Assembly (NCBI GenBank): GCA_018901625.1
Contig: JAHIEM010000033.1
Span: 1 to 31,257 of the forward strand
Length of the DNA: 31,257 nt
From: Nanobdellota archaeon
GTDB lineage: Archaea > Nanobdellota > Nanobdellia > Pacearchaeales > GW2011-AR1
Direction: 5' to 3'
Shown here: one piece after another, positions 7,675-14,224 of the stretch
How the letters are laid out: each line of letters starts with the position of its first letter
Numbering within the stretch: the stretch's first letter is position 1
Made by a program: the position numbers and the translations under genes
Notes under the pieces: model-generated
What the model saw: the letters and a program-made list of their open reading frames with translations, nothing else
What the model was told of the DNA's origin: nothing
Database searches by the model: none

Positions 7675-8447
7675 GCAAGACAAAGATAATTGATTATGTA
7701 AAAGCAATGCGGCCGCATCTGGCAATATTTTTTGTAGAGGTTATTGTTGGAGCCTTGATTGCCCTGAATTTTGATATTTACTCTCTTGATTTTATGCTAT
7801 TACTTTTTGCATTTATCTCTTTCCAGTGTCTTTATTACGGGCTTTATATGATTAATGATGTCTTTGATTATAAGCAGGACAGGTTAAGCCTGAGAAAGCA
7901 GCATAGACCTATTGCCTCAGGAAGAGTTTCTAGGAAGAGCGCCATTGTTTTATCTATTATTCTGGCTTTAGCAGCATTTCTTTTAGCATTTAATGTTTCT
8001 ATGACTCTTGTTTATTTTGAAGTGTTTTTTTTAGTATATGTTCTGGTATACACTCTTTTGCTGAAGAAGATCCCATATATTGACACTCTTTCAGGAGGGG
8101 TTACTCACACAGCGAGGGTTATTATGGGGTTCTCGTTATTTGGAGAATTTAATTATTATTTCTTTGCTGTTTTTTTGCTGTTATTATTCTCCTCATTTTT
8201 GCTTATCAAGAGAATGAAAGAGATTGTTTATAAGGAAAATGTAAAGAGACCGATTAGATATTATTCTGAGAGGAAAATCAAATTGTTTTGGGTGTTGGTT
8301 ATTCCTGCGAGCCTGGTGTTGATTTACTTTGCAGGAAGTTATGAAAGAGAGATTATTGGTGTGCTTTTAGCGGTTTATATTATTGCGATAGCTCTTTATT
8401 TTAAAAGCACGAGAGTAAGGCAGCTTTTTGAGAAAATTGCCGACTGA
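7671..8447 (+). CDS. UbiA-family prenyltransferase, second copy
   Basis: Second UbiA-type membrane enzyme (258 aa). The first Asp-rich motif is NDVFDYKQD (62-70), followed by RLSLRKQHRPIASGRV, again the R-PIASG form of the phosphoribosyltransferase-like branch. The second region reads LIKRMKEIVYKENVKRPIRYYSERK, matching the position of KR-x-E rather than a second DxxxD. Seven to eight hydrophobic segments are visible. Its ATG overlaps the PAP2 stop (ATGA at 7671-7674), so translation of the two is coupled. The two UbiA proteins are diverged, which suggests different lipid or sugar substrates rather than a recent duplication. Confidence 0.8.
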   Translation: MSKTKIIDYVKAMRPHLAIFFVEVIVGALIALNFDIYSLDFMLLLFAFISFQCLYYGLYMINDVFDYKQDRLSLRKQHRPIASGRVSRKSAIVLSIILALAAFLLAFNVSMTLVYFEVFFLVYVLVYTLLLKKIPYIDTLSGGVTHTARVIMGFSLFGEFNYYFFAVFLLLLFSSFLLIKRMKEIVYKENVKRPIRYYSERKIKLFWVLVIPASLVLIYFAGSYEREIIGVLLAVYIIAIALYFKSTRVRQLFEKIAD

Positions 8448-8512
8448 TCTTTCTGAGAGTGTTTCGGAAGAATTAAAAAGGAGATAAAACTCTGATTAAT
8501 CAGGATGATAAA

Positions 8513-9220
8513 ATGAGGTATTATAATTTTTCTATTGTGATTCCTGCGCATAATGAGGAGAGATATATAAAAAATACATTGGTTAATGCTTCCTCCTTAG
8601 ATTATCCAAAAGATAAGTTTGAGATTCTTGTTGTTGAAAATGGTTCGATAGATAGAACATATGATGTTGCTAAAAAATTTGCACGCAAGAATATTCGGAT
8701 TTTTAAGATTCAGAGCCGGGGTGTTTCGAGAGCTAAGAATTTTGGGGCAGAAAAATCTCGCAAGAAAACAGAGTGGATTATCTTCTTAGATGCTGATGTT
8801 GTTGTAGAGAGAAACTTTCTGAATGAGCTGAATGCCTTTTTGATAGAAAATGGCAGAGATCTTGTTATTGGGACTACAGGGTTAGTGCCTCTTGAGCCTG
8901 ATTTCAGGCATAATGCCTGGTTTAGGTTTCATGACTTTTTGCACAGATTCTTTAAATTATCTCTTTCTGTCCAGATTGCAAACAAGAAAGTTTTTAGAAA
9001 GGTGAGGTATGATGAGAATTTGAGATATTCTGAAGATATTAAACTTATAAGAGAGATGATTAAGCGCGGGAGGTTCTTTTATATGCCTACTAAGAGTGTT
9101 AAGATTTCCACTCGGAGATTTGATAAAGAGGGGCACTTTAAGTTATTGTTAAAGTGGGGATACATGAATAATCTTCCTTATAAATCAAGAATCAAGAGAG
9201 ACTATGAGGTGGTGAGATAA
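8513..9220 (+). CDS. Family 2 glycosyltransferase (soluble type)
   Basis: GT-A enzyme of 235 residues without membrane segments: SIVIPAHNEERYI at the start, LVVENGSIDRTYDVAKKF, the RGVSRAKNFGAE acceptor-side loop, metal-binding DAD in IIFLDADVVVE, and a SEDIKLIREMIKRGRF segment where family 2 enzymes have the ED catalytic pair. It follows the UbiA-PAP2-UbiA genes and overlaps DedA by one base, so it probably works in the same lipid-linked sugar pathway. A three-codon reading frame (ATG at 8505, TGA at 8514-8516) overlaps the start by ATGA. AT-rich boxes at 8473-8478 and 8484-8489 could serve either start. Confidence 0.8.
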   Translation: MRYYNFSIVIPAHNEERYIKNTLVNASSLDYPKDKFEILVVENGSIDRTYDVAKKFARKNIRIFKIQSRGVSRAKNFGAEKSRKKTEWIIFLDADVVVERNFLNELNAFLIENGRDLVIGTTGLVPLEPDFRHNAWFRFHDFLHRFFKLSLSVQIANKKVFRKVRYDENLRYSEDIKLIREMIKRGRFFYMPTKSVKISTRRFDKEGHFKLLLKWGYMNNLPYKSRIKRDYEVVR

Positions 9221-9870
9221 TGGCTGTGCTAGAATCAGTTGTGATATTCTTAGAGAGCTACCCCACTCTTGCATATTTATTTCTTTTTCTGGGTTCTTTT
9301 TTTGAAACACTTATAGGGCCTGGCTTTTTTATTTATGGGGAGATTATTTTTTTAGCTGGTGCGATTTTATCTGGAGTTGGATTTTTAAATATCTGGATTA
9401 CCTCTGCGTGCTGTATTCTTGGGGGAATCACAGGGGATAGTGCGAGCTTTTTTATTGGGAAGTTTTATGGAGAGAGGATAGTCAGAAGAATCTTCCGCAA
9501 ACATCATAAATATCTTAGTGAGAAGAATTACCTTCGAGGCAAGAATGTTTTTGATGTTTACGGGGCTAAATCTGTCTTTTTTGCGCGATTTTTAGGACCT
9601 CTATCGTGGGTGACTCCTTTTATTGCAGGTATTGCCGGGATAAGGTATAAGAAATTTTTAAAATATAATATCCCTGGCGCCATATTGGGGATTGGGCAGT
9701 TTTTAGTTGTGGGATACTTATTTGGGTTTTCATACCTCGCTGTTCTGAAAAAGGCGGGGATTTACTTGTTCTTGTTATTACTCTTTGTTCTAGTTGTGTT
9801 TATCTTGTTAATTCTAAGAGAGAAGAAGATGCTTGAAAGATTTTACTCAAGAAAGAAAATTAAAATTTAG
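9220..9870 (+). CDS. DedA-family membrane protein
   Basis: A 216-residue member of the DedA/SNARE-associated superfamily, some of which act as undecaprenyl- or polyprenyl-phosphate and phospholipid translocases. Visible marks are SFFETLIGPGFFIYGEIIF near the N-terminus, GDSASFFIGKFYGERI, and the signature FFARFLGPLSWVTPFIAGIAGI with its conserved Arg and Pro, followed by a glycine-rich helix and a C-terminal hydrophobic helix. Its start codon overlaps the last base of the GT2 stop (TAATG), and AGGTGGTGAG just upstream may serve as ribosome-binding site. In this cluster, recycling of the lipid carrier would be a sensible role; this is inference. Confidence 0.85.
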   Translation: MAVLESVVIFLESYPTLAYLFLFLGSFFETLIGPGFFIYGEIIFLAGAILSGVGFLNIWITSACCILGGITGDSASFFIGKFYGERIVRRIFRKHHKYLSEKNYLRGKNVFDVYGAKSVFFARFLGPLSWVTPFIAGIAGIRYKKFLKYNIPGAILGIGQFLVVGYLFGFSYLAVLKKAGIYLFLLLLFVLVVFILLILREKKMLERFYSRKKIKI

Positions 9871-10502
9871 TCCTTAGAACTATCGTGGTTTACTTTTTTA
9901 AATAACCACTCTCCAACTTTGTATGTCCCATATGTTATGAATAGTGCTGCAAATACATCGATTGAGTAGTGGACGTGCATGAACAAGACAACTAGGGCCA
10001 TTACTATCGTGGCTATGAGGAAAAACTTTCCAATTTTCTCTTTCTTGAATAATAAGAATCCTAGAAATGGGATTGCTGTGTGGCCTGAAAAGAATAGTGC
10101 GTTTTGAAAATCTAGCAATGCATATAATCTTGGGGCTTCTGTTGCAATTATTGCTCCTACTGGCGCTTTTAAATGTGTGAGAGAGACAAAGAAACTTCTT
10201 ATCATCACTAGAAGAGAGAACTGGCTTATTGCTATGTGGAGCTCGTGAACCTTGTAAAACAAGGGGTATAAAAATATGATAATTATTATTGCTGAGAATC
10301 CGTAAACAAACAGGAAGGTTAGGTCTATTGCTGGGATATGGTCTAGGATTAGGTCTGATACTGCTGCCTCCCCCTTTTTTTCCACATACATTCCCGCAAT
10401 GAAGTTAAGAACATTTGCGATAATTAAGAACACTACTGATAGGATTATGAGGTATTTATGGTCTTTGAATTCTTTTTCCCATGACTCTAACCTCTTTCCC
10501 AT
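9867..10502 (-). CDS. PAP2-like membrane protein, sphingomyelin-synthase (PAP2_C) type
   Basis: Membrane protein of 211 residues with about six hydrophobic segments. The order R-x6-HLKAP (MIRSFFVSLTHLKAP), FFSGHTAIPF and HVHYSIDVFAA follows the PAP2_C/sphingomyelin synthase family, whose motifs are R-x-TM-x-T-LP, SGHT and HYTxDV, with the two His and one Asp as catalytic triad. The family transfers phospho-head groups between lipids or hydrolyses phospholipids. Convergent with DedA (4-base overlap). Divergent from AMMECR1, with an unusual hairpin in between. An AT-rich TATA-like stretch at about 10521-10529 supports the start at 10502. Confidence 0.7.
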   Translation of the reverse strand: MGKRLESWEKEFKDHKYLIILSVVFLIIANVLNFIAGMYVEKKGEAAVSDLILDHIPAIDLTFLFVYGFSAIIIIIFLYPLFYKVHELHIAISQFSLLVMIRSFFVSLTHLKAPVGAIIATEAPRLYALLDFQNALFFSGHTAIPFLGFLLFKKEKIGKFFLIATIVMALVVLFMHVHYSIDVFAALFITYGTYKVGEWLFKKVNHDSSKD

Positions 10503-10545
10503 ATGTATTTATTGTTTTTCATATTTAAAAACCTTGTTAGATAGC

Positions 10546-10592
10546 CGCGGCTTTTGCCTTTTCGTTTCCTGGTAACTCCTGCAAAAGCCGCG
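10546..10592. repeat. GC-rich 12-bp inverted repeat
   Basis: Perfect 12-base arms, CGCGGCTTTTGC at 10546-10557 and its reverse complement at 10581-10592, enclose a 23-base spacer. It lies between two divergent promoters, so it is not placed like a terminator. It is far more GC-rich than the surrounding intergenic DNA. Operator, small RNA or mobile-element footprint are all possible. Confidence 0.7.
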
Positions 10593-10648
10593 TAAAATTA
10601 ACACCTAGTATTAAAAATCTTTATTAACCTTAGTTTGCATTACTAGCA

Positions 10649-11191
10649 ATGGTTGGAGAGTATTCTGAAGACGATGGCAAGAAGCTTTTGCAGTTAGCAA
10701 GAGAGTCAATTGAAGAGAGATTTTCAGGAAGAGAGCCAGAAAAATTAGAGGGAAAGCAGTTTAAACAAGCTCGGGGGGTATTTGTAACTCTAACTGAAAA
10801 TGGCGAGTTAAGGGGGTGTATTGGACTTCCGTATCCTAGTAAGTCTATTTTTGAGGCTGTTGCTGAAGCTGCAAAATCAGCTGGTTTTTCTGATCCAAGA
10901 TTTCCTAAACTTACTCAAGAAGAACTAAAGAGGGTTAAGATTGAGATATCTATTCTGACTATGCCTCAGGAAACCAGTGTTAAAGATATAAAAACAGGAA
11001 GAGACGGGCTGATTTGCAGTTATATGGGTTATTCTGGATTGTTACTTCCACAAGTTGCTTTGGAGTATAACTGGAGCAAGCTTCAATTTCTTGAAAATTT
11101 GTGCAGAAAAGCAGGACTTCCTAAAGATGCGTGGCAAAAATCTGGGTTTAAGTTAATGAGTTTTCAGGCTGAGATATTCTGCGAAAAATGA
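10649..11191 (+). CDS. AMMECR1-domain protein
   Basis: A 180-residue single-domain AMMECR1 protein. The signature LRGCIG is at 54-59, preceded by ARGVFVTLTENGE, followed by AVAEAAKSAGFSDPRFPKLTQEEL, IEISILT and GLLLPQVALEYNW, ending with LCRKAGLPKDAW. The family is universal in archaea and eukaryotes. Its biochemical role is not settled; a link to the Memo-type partner protein and to radical or RNA chemistry has been proposed, and no Memo gene is here. An AT-rich box at about 10618-10627 supports the start. Hairpins lie on both sides of the gene (10546-10592 and 11193-11239). Confidence 0.9.
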   Translation: MVGEYSEDDGKKLLQLARESIEERFSGREPEKLEGKQFKQARGVFVTLTENGELRGCIGLPYPSKSIFEAVAEAAKSAGFSDPRFPKLTQEELKRVKIEISILTMPQETSVKDIKTGRDGLICSYMGYSGLLLPQVALEYNWSKLQFLENLCRKAGLPKDAWQKSGFKLMSFQAEIFCEK

Positions 11192-11192
11192 A

Positions 11193-11239
11193 TATGATAC
11201 TAATTTTTGCTATGGAAACAGTTATTTCTTAGTATCATA
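11193..11239. repeat. 11-bp inverted repeat just after AMMECR1
   Basis: Arms TATGATACTAA (11193-11203) and TTAGTATCATA (11229-11239) are perfect reverse complements with a 25-base loop. It starts two bases after the AMMECR1 stop and ends just before the Shine-Dalgarno sequence of the next gene. It could end the first transcript or regulate the second. Confidence 0.65.
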
Positions 11240-11246
11240 ATTAATA

Positions 11247-11255
11247 AAAGGAGAG
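11247..11255 (+). promoter_or_regulatory. Shine-Dalgarno sequence that selects a GTG start
   Basis: AAAGGAGAG lies 9 bases before the GTG at 11263 (counted from GGAG) but 18 before the first in-frame ATG at 11272, so the GTG is the better start. Confidence 0.55.
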
Positions 11256-11262
11256 AGTTCTT

Positions 11263-11487
11263 GTGGAAAATATGAAATTAGAAGAGTTTTTACAATTAAC
11301 TGAGAGAAAAGGGTTAGATAATAAAGAACAAGCAGAGAGAATGGGGCACTTGGAAAGAATTTATAATCATGCGAAGGAGATGGGTATTTCTGATCAATTA
11401 ACTCCTGAACTATCTAATTTAATTGCAGAGGCATATGATATAAAAAGAGATGATGAAATTATAACTCATTTTGAACACTATCATTAG
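11263..11487 (+). CDS. Hypothetical small acidic protein (74 aa), GTG start
   Basis: A 74-residue soluble, mostly helical protein: MENMKLEEFLQLTERKG, then a segment rich in Glu and Lys, and an ending ITHFEHYH. The name of the family is not recognised. Unlike most genes here it has a Shine-Dalgarno sequence instead of a leaderless start, which suggests it is translated from a longer transcript, possibly from the AMMECR1 promoter or from inside the hairpin region. If the GTG is not used, the ATG at 11272 would give a 71-residue protein. Confidence 0.55.
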   Translation: MENMKLEEFLQLTERKGLDNKEQAERMGHLERIYNHAKEMGISDQLTPELSNLIAEAYDIKRDDEIITHFEHYH

Positions 11488-11498
11488 GGAGAGGTTGA

Positions 11499-11544
11499 TA
11501 GTTATTTTTTCTGAATAAACAACATAGAATCTGTTAAATAACTA
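11499..11544. terminator. 9-bp inverted repeat between convergent genes
   Basis: Arms TAGTTATTT (11499-11507) and AAATAACTA (11536-11544) pair across a 28-base loop between the convergent stops at 11487 and 11542. The left arm runs into a T-tract (TTATTTTTT). A two-way terminator is plausible but unproven. Confidence 0.35.
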
Positions 11545-11820
11545 GCTTCTATATCCCTTTTGCTTAACCTCTTTGATTTTGTCTATTGTTTGTCTTCTGA
11601 ACTCTTTGAAGCATCCAATGTCTTCTTTTAGCTGAAATAAGATGGTTATGATTACTATTTGCAATGCCATTAATATTCCGATTACTGAAAAGATAATTGA
11701 TGTTTCTGTTGGGCTGTGCCCCGATAACTTTAAAGAAATCATGATTATTGATGTGACTACTAAGATAATTGATATAACTGTGAATATTATCCTGATGACT
11801 TCAAGCAAGGTGCGGTTCAT
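11542..11820 (-). CDS. Small membrane protein (92 aa), second gene of a pair
   Basis: Two membrane segments (about residues 5-33 and 40-66) with a basic cytoplasmic tail (KEFRRQTIDKIKEVKQKG). The frame is open further upstream with TTG at 11880 and ATG at 11844, but the ATG at 11820 is preferred because it overlaps the TGA of a small upstream membrane gene (ATGA at 11817-11820), the usual sign of translational coupling. The longer starts would overlap most of that gene. Family not recognised. The pair resembles two-component small membrane modules, but no function can be assigned. Confidence 0.6.
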   Translation of the reverse strand: MNRTLLEVIRIIFTVISIILVVTSIIMISLKLSGHSPTETSIIFSVIGILMALQIVIITILFQLKEDIGCFKEFRRQTIDKIKEVKQKGYRS

Positions 11821-11915
11821 TTTATTAATTTTATCGCCATCCATATTAAGTATAACACTACTAGAATCAGCAGCAGCCAAAATAATATCTTGTCTAATTG
11901 CCCTCTTTTATTCAT
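11817..11915 (-). CDS. 32-residue single-pass membrane peptide
   Basis: ATG at 11915 to TGA at 11817. The peptide begins MNKRGQLDKILFW and continues as one hydrophobic helix (LLLILVVLYLIW) with a basic tail ending KLIK. The KRGQ start resembles the class III (pilin-type) signals common in DPANN archaea, so cleavage after the glycine is possible. An AT-rich stretch at about 11937-11945 lies about 25 bases upstream, which fits a leaderless start. The stop overlaps the start of the next gene by ATGA. It is short, so chance cannot be excluded, but the promoter, coupling and hydrophobic design agree. Confidence 0.5.
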   Translation of the reverse strand: MNKRGQLDKILFWLLLILVVLYLIWMAIKLIK

Positions 11916-11986
11916 AGTTTAATATGTGAAATATTATATTTAATATTATTGTTTCTCTGATTGGTAGTGAAAATTTTGGGAAAAGG

Positions 11987-11996
11987 TTTAAATATA
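11987..11996 (+). promoter_or_regulatory. TATA box that selects the ATG at 12017
   Basis: TTTAAATATA is centred about 26 bases before 12017 but only about 11 bases before the in-frame ATG at 12002, which would not lie on the transcript. Confidence 0.55.
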
Positions 11997-12016
11997 ACTT
12001 TATGCTTTGGATATGT

Positions 12017-12514
12017 ATGAATCCAGCCAAGATTCCTCAGGGAAGTTTAGGACCTCAAATCAATTGGGGGGCTTATGCAGATGCTTTTCGCCAACTTGCA
12101 GGTGCAGAGGCAGTTCATAACACTTATGGTGATTTTGATGACCAGGTTGATTGGGAGTTAATTGCTTCGGATAATTCTCTTGCAAGAAATGAAACACGTT
12201 CCTTTTTTCAGCAACCTTCCTGGGCTGGCAAATTTAGAAGCACTTCTGGAGTGATTCATGTTGGCAGGACGAGGTATCTAGTTTATTGTGATGGAGATAA
12301 TGTTTATGCTAGCGCTATTGACAGTGCTGGTGAACCAATTTTATTAGGCAGTGAGCTGGAAGAGGTTACTTGCGGATTGCAGGGGCTTGCCCAACATAGA
12401 AGAATGACTCCTCCACAGAAAAATGAGTTAAGTGATATTCTTTTGGTTAGGCCAGAGCTTGTTAAACAGATTCATAATGTTCCTGCATATTGTTTTAGAG
12501 AAGGTTCTGCTTAA
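12017..12514 (+). CDS. Hypothetical protein (165 aa)
   Basis: A soluble 165-residue protein beginning MNPAKIPQGSLGPQINWGAYADAF. It is rich in aromatic and acidic residues and has a beta-like centre (GVIHVGRTRYLVYCDGDNVYASAID) and a helical end (PPQKNELSDILLVRPELVKQI). No catalytic motif, signal peptide or membrane segment was seen. It does not resemble a family known to me. Start chosen from the TATA box at 11987-11996. It is divergent from the small membrane pair and precedes radB by 76 bases, with its own AT-rich promoter region, so it is probably a single-gene unit. Confidence 0.6.
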   Translation: MNPAKIPQGSLGPQINWGAYADAFRQLAGAEAVHNTYGDFDDQVDWELIASDNSLARNETRSFFQQPSWAGKFRSTSGVIHVGRTRYLVYCDGDNVYASAIDSAGEPILLGSELEEVTCGLQGLAQHRRMTPPQKNELSDILLVRPELVKQIHNVPAYCFREGSA

Positions 12515-12590
12515 ATTTAGGTATTGTTTCTTTTAAATTATGGGAATGAATTGTATAAATACTTATTAATTCTGATTATTTGAGTTAAAA

Positions 12591-13334
12591 ATGGAAATAG
12601 AGAAAGAGAGAAGAATATCAGCAGGAAGCTTTGATTTGAATAAGTTTCTTTATGGAGGTTATGAAAAAGATATTATAACTACTATTTATGGGGGGGCTGG
12701 CTCGGGGAAGACTAATCTTTGTGTTTTAGCTTCTGTATCTCAGGCTAAGAAGAACAAGAAAGTGATATTTATTGATACTGAACAGGGTTTTTCTGTTGAG
12801 AGATTCAAGCAGATTTGCGGGGAGGACTGGGAAAAGTTCTTGAAGAATATTATCTTGCTTAAACCTGCTAGTTTTTCTGAACAGGAAGAAAGTTTTGGCA
12901 AATTATTAAAAGAGATTAAAACTGATTCTGATATAGGGCTGATTGTTGTTGATGGCATGACTATGCTTTATAGACTAGAACTTGCAGAAGCTAGGAAAGA
13001 TAAAGATGAGAGGAAGATTGATGAGATAAATTCTGAGCTTGCTAAAATGTTAAGAGTTCTATCTGAGATTGCTAGAACTAGAAATATTCCTGTTATTATC
13101 ACTAATCAAGTTTATTCTGAATTTCTATCAGAAGATGACTTGAAAAAAGGCAGGGAAAAAGAGAACTTGATGGTTGGGGGCTCTATACTTGCTTATTGGA
13201 GCAAGTGCCTGATTGAGCTGAAAAGTGAACGCGGAAGAAGAAAGATGATTCTGAGGAAACATCGCTCGTTGCCTGAGAAAACTCTAGATTTTGAAATAAT
13301 TAATTCTGGTGTTAGAAAGAGGGGTTGGATTTAA
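12591..13334 (+). CDS. radB: DNA repair and recombination protein RadB
   Basis: RecA/RadA paralogue with only the ATPase core, which regulates RadA filament formation and junction processing in archaea. Walker A is GGAGSGKTN (34-42) and Walker B is GLIVVDG (about 115-121). VIFIDTEQGFSVERF is the typical segment after the P-loop, and PVIITNQVYSEF is the RecA-like sensor strand. The segment LMVGGSILAYWSKCLIEL and RRKMILRKHRSLPE complete the family pattern. Length (247) is slightly above the usual 220-240 because of a charged insert (EARKDKDERKIDE). Its stop overlaps that of the convergent pyrF by three bases. Confidence 0.88.
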   Translation: MEIEKERRISAGSFDLNKFLYGGYEKDIITTIYGGAGSGKTNLCVLASVSQAKKNKKVIFIDTEQGFSVERFKQICGEDWEKFLKNIILLKPASFSEQEESFGKLLKEIKTDSDIGLIVVDGMTMLYRLELAEARKDKDERKIDEINSELAKMLRVLSEIARTRNIPVIITNQVYSEFLSEDDLKKGREKENLMVGGSILAYWSKCLIELKSERGRRKMILRKHRSLPEKTLDFEIINSGVRKRGWI

Positions 13335-14224
13335 GCTGCTCTCAACTGATTAAGCATCTCTTGATATTGTTTTGCTGCAGCTGTTTGTTGCTGTGGAGTT
13401 GAATTTGCACCATTAGGAAACATTAATCCTCTTCCTATATTGCATATTAATCTGTTTGCTGCAAAATGTTTGGCTAGAATTGGGACTTCTCCACCTTGGG
13501 CGCCGATACCTGGAACTAATACCAATCCGTCTTTAAAGTAGTGGGCTGCATTTGCAACTTCTTCGTCTTTTAAGTGGTTCTTAGAGCTTGGAGCACCAAT
13601 TACAATTCCACCCAATCCAAATTTAGCTGCATCGTGGGCTAGTTGAATATAGTGCCTTACGTGAGGTAGTCCATCTGCCATCATTATATGATTTGCATCA
13701 TAAGGTTGGGCTTCGTTGGAAACACGAACCCACATATTTTTTACTCTTTCATACTCAGGATTTGACATTAAGCACATACTAATCAAATCAATTCTTCTAT
13801 CTTTAGCTTGTTTTGAAGCTTCTTCCATATTTCCTGCAAACGCTGCCAGAGTAACTGCGTCACATCCTCTCAGGGCGGCATAGAAAATACCAGAATCATT
13901 TGTAGAACCAATATCTGCTTCTTTGCTATCCTGAATAACTACCAGCCCTAAACCTTTTGCAACATTCACAATCTCTTCTACAACCATTAGATCTCTACCT
14001 CCACCCCAATATCTTAAATTGGGTTTAACTGCTGCACAAAATGGGGCGATTGCTTCTAGGTAATCTAGTGCCCAATGTCTTTTTTCTTTTCCTGCAGGCA
14101 ATCCCTCTCCTTTTTCTGTTCTTCCCATCAAATACTCTGCAGGGTCCATTCCAGCGCAGACTATAGAATTCTTTTTGTCCACTGCTGATAACCAGGACTC
14201 TTTGAGTGATTTCATTTCAACCAC
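13331..14224 (-). CDS. pyrF: Orotidine 5'-phosphate decarboxylase (long, subfamily 2 type)
   Basis: Last step of UMP synthesis: OMP to UMP plus CO2, in a TIM barrel. AGMDP (substrate Asp27), VKPNLRYW (Lys67) and the catalytic DxKxxD (D99, K101, D104 in DSKEADIGST) are present. The GSTND continuation, the large size (297 aa) and the C-terminal VPGIGAQGG and RLICNIGRGLMFPNG phosphate-binding segments place it in the longer subfamily 2, whose members are mostly bacterial or eukaryotic-like, rather than the short archaeal type. Its start overlaps the end of pyrE by 13 bases, so the two are cotranscribed. Confidence 0.9.
   Translation of the reverse strand: MVEMKSLKESWLSAVDKKNSIVCAGMDPAEYLMGRTEKGEGLPAGKEKRHWALDYLEAIAPFCAAVKPNLRYWGGGRDLMVVEEIVNVAKGLGLVVIQDSKEADIGSTNDSGIFYAALRGCDAVTLAAFAGNMEEASKQAKDRRIDLISMCLMSNPEYERVKNMWVRVSNEAQPYDANHIMMADGLPHVRHYIQLAHDAAKFGLGGIVIGAPSSKNHLKDEEVANAAHYFKDGLVLVPGIGAQGGEVPILAKHFAANRLICNIGRGLMFPNGANSTPQQQTAAAKQYQEMLNQLRAA

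Noticed and set aside
11188..11232. 14-codon frame starting with ATGA overlap at the AMMECR1 stop
   Set aside because: It lies inside the hairpin, has no promoter or ribosome site of its own and is too short to tell from chance.
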